NCBI GenBank assembly: GCA_035405785.1
Contig: DAONJS010000003.1
Location: forward strand, 1-64,000
Source of the DNA: BPGX01 sp035405785
Lineage (GTDB): Bacteria > Bacteroidota > Bacteroidia > B-17B0 > Aurantibacillaceae
Direction of reading: 5' to 3'
DNA: 64,000 nucleotides
The position numbers and the translations under genes were made by a program. How positions within the stretch are numbered: the stretch's first letter is position 1; each line of letters opens with the position of its first letter. Shown here in pieces: positions 1-11,000 of the stretch. The notes beneath the pieces are model-generated. The model made no database searches. It saw nothing but the letters and a program-made list of their open reading frames with translations, and was not told the origin of the DNA.

Positions 1-111
1 TGAAAAATATAATTTTTTTACTCCAAAAGTTGCATTTATTAGTTGAATTTAGTATGAATAAATTACATCTTATTAAATAAATGAATAGGTTATTTAATGG
101 ATAGTAAAAAA

Positions 112-2658
112 TTAAAATGGGTATCCGATTCCGAAATTAAAAATAGATTGTCTTAATGGTTTTTTATTAAACATAAATCTATATCCTTCTGGATATTTAG
201 GGTCTTTGATGGGCATTGCCCAATCTAATCTTAAAATAAAATATTCAAAATCCCATCTAAAACCTAATCCGGCACCAACTGCAAATTCATTGACAAATTT
301 TACTGGATTAAATTCTCCTCCGGGTTTATCAGAATTAGGTTTGAGTAACCAGATATTTCCAGCATCTGCAAATATTGCACCATTATATGATCCAATGATA
401 TTAAAGCGATATTCAATATTTCCTTCAATTAAAATATCACCAATTTTATCATATCGGGCATTATCTGTAGGCATATAAGCACCTGGTCCAATACTTCTGC
501 TTCGCCATGCTCTTACGCTGTTAGGACCTCCTGCAAAAAAACTTTGTTCGTATGGCAACAAATTTAAATTTTTCAATGGAATACCTATTCCACCTGCTAC
601 TCTATATACTAATTTACTTTTCTTATACACTGGTACATACACTCTGTAATCTGCATCTGTTTTGATAAAATGAGCATAGGGCACATTTAAAACCAAAAAT
701 CTTCCAAGTGTGTCTCTTTTCAAATTAAGTAATGGCGACAGTTCTCTTAATAATATCCCTGCACCTGTAATACTTACTCTCAAATAATGTTGAATACGAT
801 TTGTTTTATTATCAAATATGCCTGTATTGTATGTAACTGTGGCTTTTATATCATTTGTTATGTGTGTAATAAATGAGTTTAATAACATATAATCTTTAAT
901 AGACAACAAATTATTTTTGAATGAAGGAGATAAATATGCATTCACTAAATATACTTCGGCAGGTAGTAAATCAAATCTGTATTTGTGATTTAAAGAATAA
1001 AACTGAAAACCATAAGATAAATTTGATATAGTTCTTGAAAATTCAATTCTTGACTGATAATTTGTTGAAACATTAAAATAAGTTCTTGCAGCATCTTTTT
1101 TGAATTTAATTAATGAGAATGGAAAAAATTCTCTTGGAATAGAGATTTTTAATTCAGGGCCTATCTGAAAAGTATTAAATGTATTTTTAATGTCGTTAGC
1201 ATTGATATTAGTAAGATTATTGATATCTGTTATATTTCCTAAACTTGTTTGAGAAAGACCTTGATTAGAACTATAAAGTTGTTTTTGTGCAATAAATGCC
1301 CCTGTAATTCTAAAATCAAATCTTTCTCCGCCGCCAAATAAACTTCTGTGATTGTATATAAATGAACCATCAACACCTAAATTACCTGATGTATTAGTTC
1401 CTTCTGTTTCAATGGCTATAAATTGTTTTTTTATTGGTTGTGTAACAATATAAACATTCAAATATTTAAATCCCAAACTATCGCTTTCATTAGTATCATC
1501 AAATTGAACCAACACACTTCTGAAAATACCAACATTAGTTAATCTTCTGTATGTTTCTTCTGCTACTTCTCTATTAAAAATATCATTGGAATGAAATTTT
1601 ATTTGAGATGCAATAGAATAAGGATTGAATAATAAATGATAGTTGTGCAAAAAATTTATATCATTAATTTTTGTTGTATCTTTGAAATAATGATTTTTGT
1701 AATTCCCTTCAAAACTTTCTGAAATAAAAAATATCTTTTTTAATTTAAATCTTGGATGTGGCACAAAAATTAAAGAATCTGATTCTTCATTTGCGTGTGT
1801 TGGAAATAAGTTGAGGTGCATAGTTATATCAATACCCGGAGGATGACTTATACTATCTGCATCGTATTGAATAAATTCTGGAGCAAAGTAATAATACCCA
1901 TTATTTTGTAAAAAATCAGATATTCTCTCTCTTTCTTTTTTTAATACATCTATATCAAAAGGAATACCTGGTTTTAATAATCTATGAACGCTATCTTTTT
2001 TAATTAAATTCAAAATTGTTGTATCTAAAATTTCATATTTTATATCAGAAATAAATTTTCTTTTACCTGCATTGATTTCATAAGTTACATAAGCCGTTTT
2101 GAATGCTGGATTAAAAATTACCTTATCTTTTACTTCAGCATAAAAATAACCTTTTGTTTGTAAGTATTTCTTAATTTGTTCAACTGATTGTTTAGTAAGA
2201 ACTGAATCATATATTACAGGTTCTTCTGCAATTTCTCTTAATCTTTCCCGCCAGGTTGGTTTATCTTTATCTTTTAATTTTGGCTCAATTGGTTTTTTAC
2301 CTTTTGCAATTCTCTTTTGGTTTTTCTTTTCGGCTTTTTCAATTCGTTTTTTATTGATTTCATCATACTTTAAATTTCTTTTTTCTTTTGTTTCACGCAA
2401 TTTTTGTGTATCAATTTGAAAATATAACCATGCATTAAATGGAATATTTGAAAGCACCATTGAATTGGGCTTTTGTTTTACATACATTAAAATCTCATCT
2501 TTGTTCAGTTTTGCTTTTTCTTTATCCTTAATTTCTACATACGCAACTACATATTGATTACCTTGTATAAACTTAGTCAAACTCTTTCTTATATTACAAC
2601 TGAACATTATACAGCATAAAGAAATATAAATAAGTATTTTTGCAAAATAATTTTTCAC
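112..2658 (-). CDS. BamA/TamA-family outer-membrane protein
   Basis: 848 residues. The first ~20 residues are a hydrophobic signal ending MFSC, a weak lipobox (Cys21), as in many Bacteroidota members of this family. Residues ~45-290 look like POTRA-type alpha/beta repeats with a very Lys-rich stretch near 95-130. From ~400 on there are alternating aromatic beta strands. The loop-6 signature GGPNSVRAWRSRSIGPGAY lies near residue 712 and matches the VRGF/VRGW motif of BamA/TamA barrels, and the chain ends GIGYPF with a terminal Phe, the usual barrel signal. Expected role: outer-membrane insertion or translocation of proteins; whether it is the main BamA or a TamA-like paralogue is unclear. The only start compatible with the signal peptide is GTG at 2658, one base from the ATG of the divergent methyltransferase gene, so its promoter must lie in that neighbour. 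Confidence 0.85.
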   Translation of the reverse strand: MKNYFAKILIYISLCCIMFSCNIRKSLTKFIQGNQYVVAYVEIKDKEKAKLNKDEILMYVKQKPNSMVLSNIPFNAWLYFQIDTQKLRETKEKRNLKYDEINKKRIEKAEKKNQKRIAKGKKPIEPKLKDKDKPTWRERLREIAEEPVIYDSVLTKQSVEQIKKYLQTKGYFYAEVKDKVIFNPAFKTAYVTYEINAGKRKFISDIKYEILDTTILNLIKKDSVHRLLKPGIPFDIDVLKKERERISDFLQNNGYYYFAPEFIQYDADSISHPPGIDITMHLNLFPTHANEESDSLIFVPHPRFKLKKIFFISESFEGNYKNHYFKDTTKINDINFLHNYHLLFNPYSIASQIKFHSNDIFNREVAEETYRRLTNVGIFRSVLVQFDDTNESDSLGFKYLNVYIVTQPIKKQFIAIETEGTNTSGNLGVDGSFIYNHRSLFGGGERFDFRITGAFIAQKQLYSSNQGLSQTSLGNITDINNLTNINANDIKNTFNTFQIGPELKISIPREFFPFSLIKFKKDAARTYFNVSTNYQSRIEFSRTISNLSYGFQFYSLNHKYRFDLLPAEVYLVNAYLSPSFKNNLLSIKDYMLLNSFITHITNDIKATVTYNTGIFDNKTNRIQHYLRVSITGAGILLRELSPLLNLKRDTLGRFLVLNVPYAHFIKTDADYRVYVPVYKKSKLVYRVAGGIGIPLKNLNLLPYEQSFFAGGPNSVRAWRSRSIGPGAYMPTDNARYDKIGDILIEGNIEYRFNIIGSYNGAIFADAGNIWLLKPNSDKPGGEFNPVKFVNEFAVGAGLGFRWDFEYFILRLDWAMPIKDPKYPEGYRFMFNKKPLRQSIFNFGIGYPF
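2635..2642 (+). promoter_or_regulatory. Bacteroidota -7 box for the SpoU methyltransferase gene
   Basis: TATTTTTG matches TAnnTTTG exactly, 17 bases before the ATG at 2660. It lies inside the 5' end of the divergent BamA-like gene. No clear TTTG box is seen 19-21 bases upstream. Confidence 0.5.
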
Positions 2659-2659
2659 A

Positions 2660-3412
2660 ATGGAATTATTAAATAATAGTCAAATTAAGTTGATTAAATC
2701 TTTGCATCAAAAAAAATATAGGCAAGAATACAAAATGTTTTTATTAGAAGGCGAAAAGTTAGTAAATGAAGTGATAAGAGACAAACATGATATTATTGAA
2801 TTTATTGTAATTAAAGAAGGATATAATTTTACTGCAAATTCAAATTTGAAAGTGTATAAAGCAAAAGAAAACATATTTTCTGCCTTAAGTACATTATCTA
2901 CGCCGCCTCCAGTTTTGGCAGTTTGTAATTTTTTAGATGATAAAGAAATTCCTATTGACTTTTCAAAACAATTTTCATTTTATCTTTATTCTATTAATGA
3001 CCCAGGAAATTTTGGAACCATAATCAGAGTATGTGATTGGTTTGGTATAAAACAAATTTATTGTTCTCCTGATACAGTTGAATTGTATAATCCTAAAACT
3101 GTTCAAGCAAGCAAAGGTTCTATATTGAGAGTTTCTGTAAAATATATTGAGTTTGAAAAATTAAATTTATCTAAGAAAGTTCCAGTTTTTGCAACTACCA
3201 TGGATGGCGAAAATGTTTATACACTTAATATTAAAAATGGTTTAATTATTCTTGGAAATGAATCACATGGTATTTCAAACGCTATATTGAAAAAAGTTGA
3301 TCAGAAAATTACAATACCCAAACACATTGATAGTAAAGCAGAATCATTGAATGTAGCAATGAGTGCTTCTATTATTGCAAGTGAAGTTTTTAAAAATGCT
3401 CAGTTTGTATAG
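2660..3412 (+). CDS. SpoU/TrmH-family RNA 2'-O-methyltransferase
   Basis: 250 residues, the normal length for a SpoU enzyme with an N-terminal substrate-binding domain (LIKSLHQKKYRQEYKMFLLE, residues ~11-30). The SPOUT motifs are in order: NDPGNFGTIIRVCDWFG (motif 1, Asn and Arg for catalysis), LIILGNESHGIS (motif 2) and AESLNVAMSASI (motif 3, the knot that holds S-adenosylmethionine). It should methylate a ribose 2'-OH in rRNA or tRNA; family members with this layout are labelled RlmB, TsnR or TrmH and the sequence alone does not fix the target. It is transcribed alone and converges on the T9SS gene at 3428. Confidence 0.88.
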   Translation: MELLNNSQIKLIKSLHQKKYRQEYKMFLLEGEKLVNEVIRDKHDIIEFIVIKEGYNFTANSNLKVYKAKENIFSALSTLSTPPPVLAVCNFLDDKEIPIDFSKQFSFYLYSINDPGNFGTIIRVCDWFGIKQIYCSPDTVELYNPKTVQASKGSILRVSVKYIEFEKLNLSKKVPVFATTMDGENVYTLNIKNGLIILGNESHGISNAILKKVDQKITIPKHIDSKAESLNVAMSASIIASEVFKNAQFV

Positions 3413-3440
3413 AATTTTTTATACCTGTTATCTATACAAA
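3404..3440. terminator. Inverted repeat spanning two convergent stop codons
   Basis: TTTGTATAG (3404-3412) and CTATACAAA (3432-3440) are perfect 9-base inverted repeats with a 19-base AT-rich loop. The left arm contains the TAG stop of the methyltransferase and the loop holds the stop of the minus-strand T9SS gene. It may act as a bidirectional terminator; there is no clean T-tract, so this is tentative. Confidence 0.35.
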
Positions 3441-6271
3441 GTTACATGTCCTACAAATTCTTTCTTTATCCTTTGAACAGTTGTAAAACATCTTATCTTA
3501 TATACATACACATCATTCTTAGCATCTACACCTTTCACTTTACCATCCCATCCTTTATACACATCATTTGTTTTGTATATTAATTGTCCCCATCTATCAA
3601 ATATTAGCATTTCAAATCCTTCTTCTACAAATCCTGCTCCTCTAACATTAAATACATCATTCAATCCATCTCCATTCGGCGTAAATACATCTGGTATATA
3701 CATCGTAAACTCTTCTGTTACTGAAATATTTCTATAAACCGTATCTGTACACCCATAAATATTTGTTGCAATCAACATCACTGGATAATTTGAAACATAA
3801 GTATATGTATAACTTGCATTCTGAGTATTGGCTGTATCGCTGGTATTCATATAATCTCCAAAATCCCAGTGCCAATATGTAATAGGCCCATTACTGTAAG
3901 TGCCATTAAACTCAACTTCATTATGTAAAAGCGTTACAACAGATGGAGAAAAATAAATAGCAGGTTCTGGTCTTGGATAAACATCTATACTAAATGGGGC
4001 TTGCACAGTATTCTTACATCCATTGCTATCAATTAAAAATACTTTAACAGGATAAACGCCCGCTTTATCAAAACAATAATTCACACTATCACCATTTGCA
4101 TACAAATTATATCCAAAATCCCAGATGGTATTGATGGAAGCAGGTTGAGAATTACTATTCAATTTCACACACAATGGACGACAACCGTTTATCTTATCAT
4201 AAGTAAAATAAGGCGTTGGAAGCGGTAAAACATTTATCCAGAAACCAGATGTAATAGTTTGTTGAGAGCAAGCGACATCATTCGCAATAACAGTATAATA
4301 AGTTGTTTGTTCAGGTTTTGCAATGTTGGCAAATCCAGCAGGAAAATACAAACCTGTATAAGGGAACCATTGGAAAGTATAAACTCCACTTCCACCTACA
4401 CAGGAGGCATAAACAAATACACTATCGCCTTTACAAATGGTTTTATCATTAGGAACAACTGAAAAAGAAATAGGTGTAAGCACATTGATATTGATAGAAT
4501 TTGAACTCACACATCCGCCGCTGGGCTGAACTGAAAGGGTATAAACGCCGCTCATGCCAAAATTAGCATTTGGAATATTTAAGTTTTGTTGATTAGAAAC
4601 AACTTGTCCATAAGGATTTGTCCATGTAAAAGAGGAAGCGGCGGATGGTCCATTGATTAGAATAGGGTCACCGGGACAAATAGTTGTATTGCCGGTAAGT
4701 GTAAAATTGACTTTGGGTAATACGGCAAGATTTGTAACTGTATTAGTGGAACAAGAAGTATTTCCGAGAGTGAAAATTGCAGTAACAGAATAAGTGCCAG
4801 ATTGATTTGTTTGAGCATTGGCTAATAAAACATTTTGTCCAGAATATGTAAAACTATTTGGCCCTGCCCATGTAAAGGAAGTAGCCCCATTGGCCGATGC
4901 AGTGAATGTAACATTGTCTCCCACACATACAGTTTGATTAGGAGTTATATTCGGAGTATAAATTGGAATTACATTTAATGTACTTTGTTGCGTGGAAGAA
5001 CATTGAGTTGTTCCACTTGTTATGGTTGTAGTTAATGAATATACTCCTGAATTATTTGAAGTTACATTGGACAAAGCAGGATTTTGTTGAGTTGAAGAAA
5101 AACCATTTGGACCACTCCAGTTGTAGTTTACAGTATTGGTAGAATTATTAGAAGCAGTGAGCGTAAAATTAGTTCCCTGACAAATAGTGGTAGGTTGAAA
5201 AATTGTAATTGTGCCAGGAGAAATAACACTTACTGAAGTTATGGCCGCACATGTGCCTTGTGGAGTAGTGGCTACAATTGTATAAACTCCACTTGCATTA
5301 GTGTTTGCATTGGTTATTACTGTATTTTGAGAAGTTGAAGAAAAACCATTAGGACCTGACCATGAGTAACTTGTAGCGTTAGTTACTGTTGTTGCAGTAA
5401 GAGAAAATGTGCCACCTGTGCAAACATTGCCGCTGTTAGAAGCACTAATTGAACAAGCGCTACAATTTGCAGGGGCATTATAACTAACTGCAAAAGTACA
5501 AGTAGGATCTGCAGAGAAACCTGCAGTAACAGTGCAATTAGATCCATTTGAATTTAAACCCGCGAAATTATACGGGATTGATGTTGAAAATGGAGGATTC
5601 AAAGTAATTGGAGTCCCACCACAAGAACAACTTATAGTTAAATTACCAGTACTTGGCGGGGCAGTTACTGTTATTACACCACTAACAGAGTATGTATTAT
5701 TTGCAGGATTACAGGGGCTTACTGTAGCGGTCATATTAGTAATGTTACATAATATTGCACAGTTAGTAGCACCTGTGCCACCAGTTTGTGTAGCTGTTAT
5801 ATTTGTTGATTGATTAGAAAAATTTGTTATCATTAACATATACCACTCACCTGCAACGGCGTTTGGAATATTGACATATTCAGTAGCACTTGCAGAGTAA
5901 CTACAATCTACTATATATGGAGTACCGCTGCTTGTAATTGTTCCACTCATAATAGAACTACACATTACACTTTGATTAGGAAATGGTCCCCATAAAATAA
6001 AATCAATATCTACATTATTTGAATTAGTTAAAGTAATGTCTATATTTCCAGAAGTTGAAATGTTAAGGTAATACCATGCGGGATTAGGTTGAGAAAGTAA
6101 ACATCCATAATTAGGACCAACAGGAGCAGAACCATTATTTACACCCGCGGGAAAAGAAACGCCAGTAGATGTACAAAAAGGTGCAGCATTAGCACATGTT
6201 GATTGTGAATAATAATATGATGAAGTAATCATTGTTGAAATAATTATTAAGTAAAAAAAGTACTTTTTCAT
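3428..6271 (-). CDS. T9SS type B cargo: Ig-like/PKD repeat surface protein
   Basis: 947 residues from ATG 6271; the open frame extends to 6352 but the -7 box at 6291-6298 lies inside that extension and MKKYFFYLIIISTMITSSYY is a normal signal peptide. An N-terminal beta domain (CANAAPFCTSTGVSFPAGVN onward, ~residues 26-160) carries the DIDFILWGPF segment common in T9SS proteins. About five Ig-like units follow (YSWSGPNGFSSTSQN..SGVYTIVA pattern, ~270-620), then two PKD domains (IWDFGYN, WHWDFGDY, ~690-855). The last ~90 residues (YIPDVFTPNGDGLNDVFNVR..FDRWGQLIY..GWDG..VYVYKI..FVGHVTLYR) are the gliding-motility-associated type B sorting domain. Likely secreted by T9SS and held at the cell surface; the ligand is unknown. 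First of a three-gene minus-strand family but with its own promoter and a distinct C-terminus. Confidence 0.88.
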   Translation of the reverse strand: MKKYFFYLIIISTMITSSYYYSQSTCANAAPFCTSTGVSFPAGVNNGSAPVGPNYGCLLSQPNPAWYYLNISTSGNIDITLTNSNNVDIDFILWGPFPNQSVMCSSIMSGTITSSGTPYIVDCSYSASATEYVNIPNAVAGEWYMLMITNFSNQSTNITATQTGGTGATNCAILCNITNMTATVSPCNPANNTYSVSGVITVTAPPSTGNLTISCSCGGTPITLNPPFSTSIPYNFAGLNSNGSNCTVTAGFSADPTCTFAVSYNAPANCSACSISASNSGNVCTGGTFSLTATTVTNATSYSWSGPNGFSSTSQNTVITNANTNASGVYTIVATTPQGTCAAITSVSVISPGTITIFQPTTICQGTNFTLTASNNSTNTVNYNWSGPNGFSSTQQNPALSNVTSNNSGVYSLTTTITSGTTQCSSTQQSTLNVIPIYTPNITPNQTVCVGDNVTFTASANGATSFTWAGPNSFTYSGQNVLLANAQTNQSGTYSVTAIFTLGNTSCSTNTVTNLAVLPKVNFTLTGNTTICPGDPILINGPSAASSFTWTNPYGQVVSNQQNLNIPNANFGMSGVYTLSVQPSGGCVSSNSININVLTPISFSVVPNDKTICKGDSVFVYASCVGGSGVYTFQWFPYTGLYFPAGFANIAKPEQTTYYTVIANDVACSQQTITSGFWINVLPLPTPYFTYDKINGCRPLCVKLNSNSQPASINTIWDFGYNLYANGDSVNYCFDKAGVYPVKVFLIDSNGCKNTVQAPFSIDVYPRPEPAIYFSPSVVTLLHNEVEFNGTYSNGPITYWHWDFGDYMNTSDTANTQNASYTYTYVSNYPVMLIATNIYGCTDTVYRNISVTEEFTMYIPDVFTPNGDGLNDVFNVRGAGFVEEGFEMLIFDRWGQLIYKTNDVYKGWDGKVKGVDAKNDVYVYKIRCFTTVQRIKKEFVGHVTLYR

Positions 6272-6290
6272 GCTACATAATATTTGGCTA

Positions 6291-6298
6291 CAAATGTA
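6291..6298 (-). promoter_or_regulatory. -7 box upstream of T9SS cargo gene 1
   Basis: The plus strand reads CAAATGTA, that is TACATTTG in the direction of transcription, 19 bases before the ATG at 6271. The position expected for the -33 box reads GTTG; the homologous promoter of the next gene has TTTG there, differing at 6323 versus 11606. Confidence 0.6.
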
Positions 6299-6323
6299 AA
6301 GATAAGCAAATACTTTTTCCAAC

Positions 6324-8070
6324 TTTTTAAATAAATAAAACCTACCATTCACTCAATAAATGATACCATTCACACAATGGAAGTGTATAAAACGAATTTT
6401 ACTTAATTAAATTAAGGTCAATAAACAAATTTAATTTTAAGTTATTACTGCTCATTATTAGGCAAGCAAGTAACATGACCTACAAACTCATGCCTGTTAC
6501 CTTTAAGGTCTTTCACATAAATTTTATAGACATAAACATCTTGAGTTGCTTTGCCCTGAGATCCCTTAACAGAACCATCCCAACCTTTGAAAAAGTTGTT
6601 ACTTTGAAAAATCAATTCACCCCATCTGTCAAAAATCAGCATTTTGTAATCATTTTCGTCAATACCAACGCCCTTTGGTTGGAATACATCATTTAATCCA
6701 TTACCATCAGGAGTAAAGACATTAGGGATATAGAGATGGAATTCTGGGTCAATAGTAATAACTTTAGTGATGAAATCTTTACATCCGTATTGGTTAGTAG
6801 CAATAAGCATCACAGTATAAGTTCCTGAATATGTATATTCGTGAGAAGGATTGACAGCGGATGAAGTATTAGTAGGAGAAGCATAATCACCGAAGTTCCA
6901 GAGATATTGGGAAGCCCCTACAGAAGAATTAAAGAAGTTGATAGTAGGAGTGATAATAGTAGTTCCCCAAGGGTCGGCGGAGAAGTCAGCAATAGGTAAA
7001 GGATAGACATTGATGTAGTTAGGGATGAAAGTAGAAGAAGAGCATCCATAAGAGTTAGTAACAGTAAGAGAAGGAGAGAATGAACCAGAGATGGTGTAGG
7101 TAGTTAAAGGATTTTGCTGATTAGAAGATTGGCCGTTATCAAAGTTCCAAGAAAAAGTATCATTAGAACCGTCAGAAGAGCCGAAGTAAGAGACAGTTAG
7201 AGGCACACAACCACTTAAAGGATTAGCCGAGAAGGAGATAACAGGATTTGGGAAAACATTAACAGTAATAGTTGTAACAGCATCAGGGACAGAGCAACCA
7301 TCAGTGATAGTGACGGTGTAGATATTTTGAGCCCCAAGAGCATAGTTTCCAACAACCGATATGGTAGCATTAGTTTGAGCATTGTTCCATAGATAGGAAT
7401 AAGGACCTCCATTACCAGGGCTGGTAATAGTAGGATAGATAGCAGCAGAGTTACCATCACAAATAGTAGTGGTCATGCCAGTAGCAAGAAGAGCAGGAAG
7501 TACAGTAATTTTGATAGAATTGGTAGGCGACAAACAGTTTTGAGCATCAACTGCCTGAACAGTGTATATAGTAGTAGAAGTAAGCGTTACAAAATGAGGA
7601 CCGCCGGTGTTAGGTAAGTTATTATTCCAATTGTAGGTGTAAGGTGGTGTTCCACCTGAAGCATTAGCGAAGATGTTAGTAGAATTGCCATAGCAAATGG
7701 TTTGATTAGGGGAAGAGATGAGCGACACAGAAGAAGGTTGAGGGATATTGATAGAAGCGGAGATGAAGCAGTTATTGACATCTGTAACATTGACGGTGTA
7801 ATTATTAGCAAGAAGTCCTGTAACGATGGAAGAAGTTGCCGCGGAAGGTGTCCAATTGTAAGAATAAGGAGGGATACCGCCGGAAACAGAGGCAGTAGCA
7901 GAACCATTAGCATAACCGAAGCAAGTAACACTTTGACCGGAGACAGAGATAGAGAGAGCAGGAGGTTGAAGGATTTGGACAGTTTGAGAGATTGGCCCGC
8001 AGAGGTTAGCATCAGAGATAGTTACGGTATAATATCCTGCGGTTAAGTTTGTTGCAGTTGAAGAATTACC
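6324..8070. repeat. 1.75-kb direct repeat, copy A
   Basis: Appears identical base for base to 11607-13353 (constant offset 5283) in every line compared; first mismatches are at 6323 on the left and 8071 on the right. It holds the last 541 codons of cargo gene 2, its 3' flank and the operator-like repeats upstream of cargo gene 1. Beyond 8071 similarity continues at roughly 90 percent to about 8395 because both genes carry the same SprB units. Confidence 0.9.
6343..6373. promoter_or_regulatory. 21-bp-phased direct repeat, LytTR-like site (gene 1)
   Basis: TACCATTCAC occurs at 6343-6352 and again at 6364-6373, exactly 21 bases apart, about 50-75 bases upstream of the -7 box. Two ~9-base direct repeats one phase apart on two helical turns is the layout of LytTR-family response-regulator sites; ACCATTCAC is close to their ACCGTTNA-type core. 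That assignment is an inference from spacing and sequence. Confidence 0.5.
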
Positions 8071-11000
8071 GCCCGATGGAGACCAAGTATAAGTATAACC
8101 ACCAATACCTCCAGAAGCAGTAACAGAAGCAGAACCATTGTTGCCACCGTTGCAACTTACGCTTTGAGTTTGAGAAGCTGTAAGAGAAAGTGCTGGTGGT
8201 TGTTGAATTTGAACAGTGGTAGAGATGGGACAGTTATTAGCATCAAGGACGGAGATAGTGTATGTTCCAAAAGATAAACCTGATGCAGAGGATGAATTAC
8301 CTCCTGAAGGAGACCAAGTATAGGTATACCCACCAACACCACCAGAAGCATTAGCAGAAGCAGAACCATTGTTACCACCATTACAACTCACACTTTGAGT
8401 TTGGGTAGCTGTAAGAGAGAGGGCTGGTGGTTGTTGAATTTGAATGGTGGTAGAGATTGGACAGTTATTAGCATCAAGGACGGAAATAGTGTATGTTCCA
8501 AAAGATAAACCTGATGCAGAGGATGAATTGCCGCCTGAAGGTGCCCAAGTATAGGTATATCCACCAACACCACCAGAAGCAATAGCAGAAGCAGAACCAT
8601 TGTTGCCACCATTACAGTTCACGCTTTGAGTTTGCGTAGCAGTGAGAGAGAGGGCTGGTGGTTCTTGAATTTGAACTGTGGTAGAGATTGGACAGTTATT
8701 AGCATCAAGGACGGAGATAGTGTATGTTCCAAAAGATAAACTAGAAGCAGAGGATGAATTGCCGCCTGAAGGTGCCCAAGTATAGGTATATCCACCAACG
8801 CCACCGGAAGCAGTTGCAGATGCAGAACCATTGTTTCCACCATTACAACTCACACTTTGTGTTTGCGTAGCAGTAAGAGAAAGGGCAGGCGGTTCTTGAA
8901 TTTGAATGGTACTAGAGATAGGCCCGCAACTATTAGCATCAGAGATGGTAACAGTATAAAATCCTGCTGAAAGTCCCGAGGCAGTAAAGGAATTACCTCC
9001 CATAGGTGACCATGTATAAGTGTAACCACCAACACCACCAGAAGCAGTAGCAGTAGCAGAACCATTGTTGCCACCATTACAACTTACGCTTTGAGTTTGA
9101 GAAGCAGTAAGAGAAAGTGCAGGTGGTTGTTGAATTTGAACGGTGGTGGAAATAGGCCCACAATTATTAGCATCAGATACTGTGATTGTATAAATATTGG
9201 CAGAAAGTCCAGAAGCAGAAGCAGAATTACCACCCAAAGGAGCCCATGTATAAGTATATCCTCCAACACCACCAGAAGCAGTAGCAGTAGCAGAACCATT
9301 ATTGCCACCATTGCAGCTAACACTTTGTGTTTGTGTAGCAGTGAGAGATAAAGCTGGCGGTTGAACAATTTGAAAAGTACCAGAGCCAGAACACGAAGCT
9401 CCATCAGATACATTAACTGTATAAGTACCAGCAGAAAGACCTGTACCTAATGTTCCTGTTGCCACTGCGGGCTGCCATGAATAATTAAAACTAGCACTAT
9501 ACGGACTAACGGTAGCACTTCCAGTACCTCCAAAACAAATAGGGTTGTTTACATTAAATGAAACAGACATATAAGTATATGACGGAATGGTAATTGTATC
9601 TTTCCAAACCATGCCTTTACAACCCAGATTAGCAGAAACTGTATAGATTTGAGCACATAAGTTGGGAATTGATGTGTTTGTAGTAGTAATTGCACCAGGA
9701 CTTACATTAAAAATAAAACCAGTAGAAGTACATGTGGATGTGTTAGTTATATTAATTATACCATTACATGAACCACATGAAGCAGGGACCATAGATAATG
9801 AAAATGATATATTTGTTGGCACATTATAAGTTCCTAAAAATCCATTACCAACTGCATAAAGAATACCGTTACTTTCATCTAATGCCAAATCATAAACAGC
9901 ACCAGGTGTTGATATATTTGAAAGTGGAATAAATGTAGATCCATTAAATTGATATGCATAGATTGTATTTATACCTCCAACATATACATTATTACATTCA
10001 TCCACAACTATACCATCACAAGTTCTAGAAACTCCATCAGAATAAGCTGCATTTACAACTTGTGATGCTATTAATGCACCCGTAGTTTTATTCCAAACTT
10101 TAATAGTTCTTCCACCATAAGTATATAAATAACTTGAATTAAGTGCAAGTACATTAGCTCTATTTGTAGAAAGAGGTATTCCAGGAGCATTGAAACAATT
10201 ACATTCTTCATATCCATATCCTAATGGTACATCAAAAAGCAATGGAGGACCATATGCAGGAGCCGCACATTTTTGTAATTTTTCGGGGTTTGTACCTGTT
10301 ACTTGAACTGCAAAAAAATCTCCAGTAACATCTATTACTGCATCAACAACATCATTACAACAACTACCACCGTATCCGTTATAATTTTTAATAGTTCCTC
10401 CCGTCAGATTAGTATCATTTACTATTTGTAAATTATTCATATCACTAGTTCCGCCGCCAAATCCTAATACCTGACCTGTACATCTATTATAGAAAATAGT
10501 CCAAACTTCTCTTGTAGAATAAGGACCACCCGTTATTTGCAAAATTCCATTTGAAGAAATTTTGTATATTCTTGCTCCACCAGAATTAAATCCCTCACCC
10601 CATAAAACCGATCCACTTGGTAATGCACAAAACTCAGAAAAATAACCAGAACCGCCACTTCCATTATTATAAAGCCATTGAAATGTTCCTGCTGAATTAT
10701 ATTTGGCTAACATCATTGTAGGACTACTAATATAAACATTTCCATTTTGGTCATAATCCACATCATATCCTGTATTTCCGGGTAAAGCAGAAGGGGTAAT
10801 AACCCAAGGGTCAATAATTAAATCACTATTAACATTATATCTATTATCTACAAAAAATGTAAAAATATCTTTTTCTAAAATAAAAGAAGCATTTATAGAT
10901 TTATTATTTTGAAAGGCAATTGGTTTATGATCAACAATATTTTTATTAATTTCAGTTTTAATTTTGATATTTCCATTTTCATCAAGAATAGGTTTTGCTT

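Noticed and set aside
6272..6352. N-terminal extension of T9SS cargo gene 1 to 6352 (and likewise 11557-11631 for gene 2)
   Set aside because: The extensions are translated promoter and operator-like DNA; their mutual similarity comes from the duplicated upstream region.
7958..9355. Possible CRISPR array because of regular repeats
   Set aside because: Units are 231-234 bp, in frame and protein coding, with no 25-40 bp repeat/spacer structure.
7702..9413. Several open frames of 74-141 codons on both strands within the SprB region, repeated at 231-bp steps
   Set aside because: They are out-of-frame readings of the tandem SprB units (Leu/Ser-rich, identical in both duplicated copies) with no start signals.
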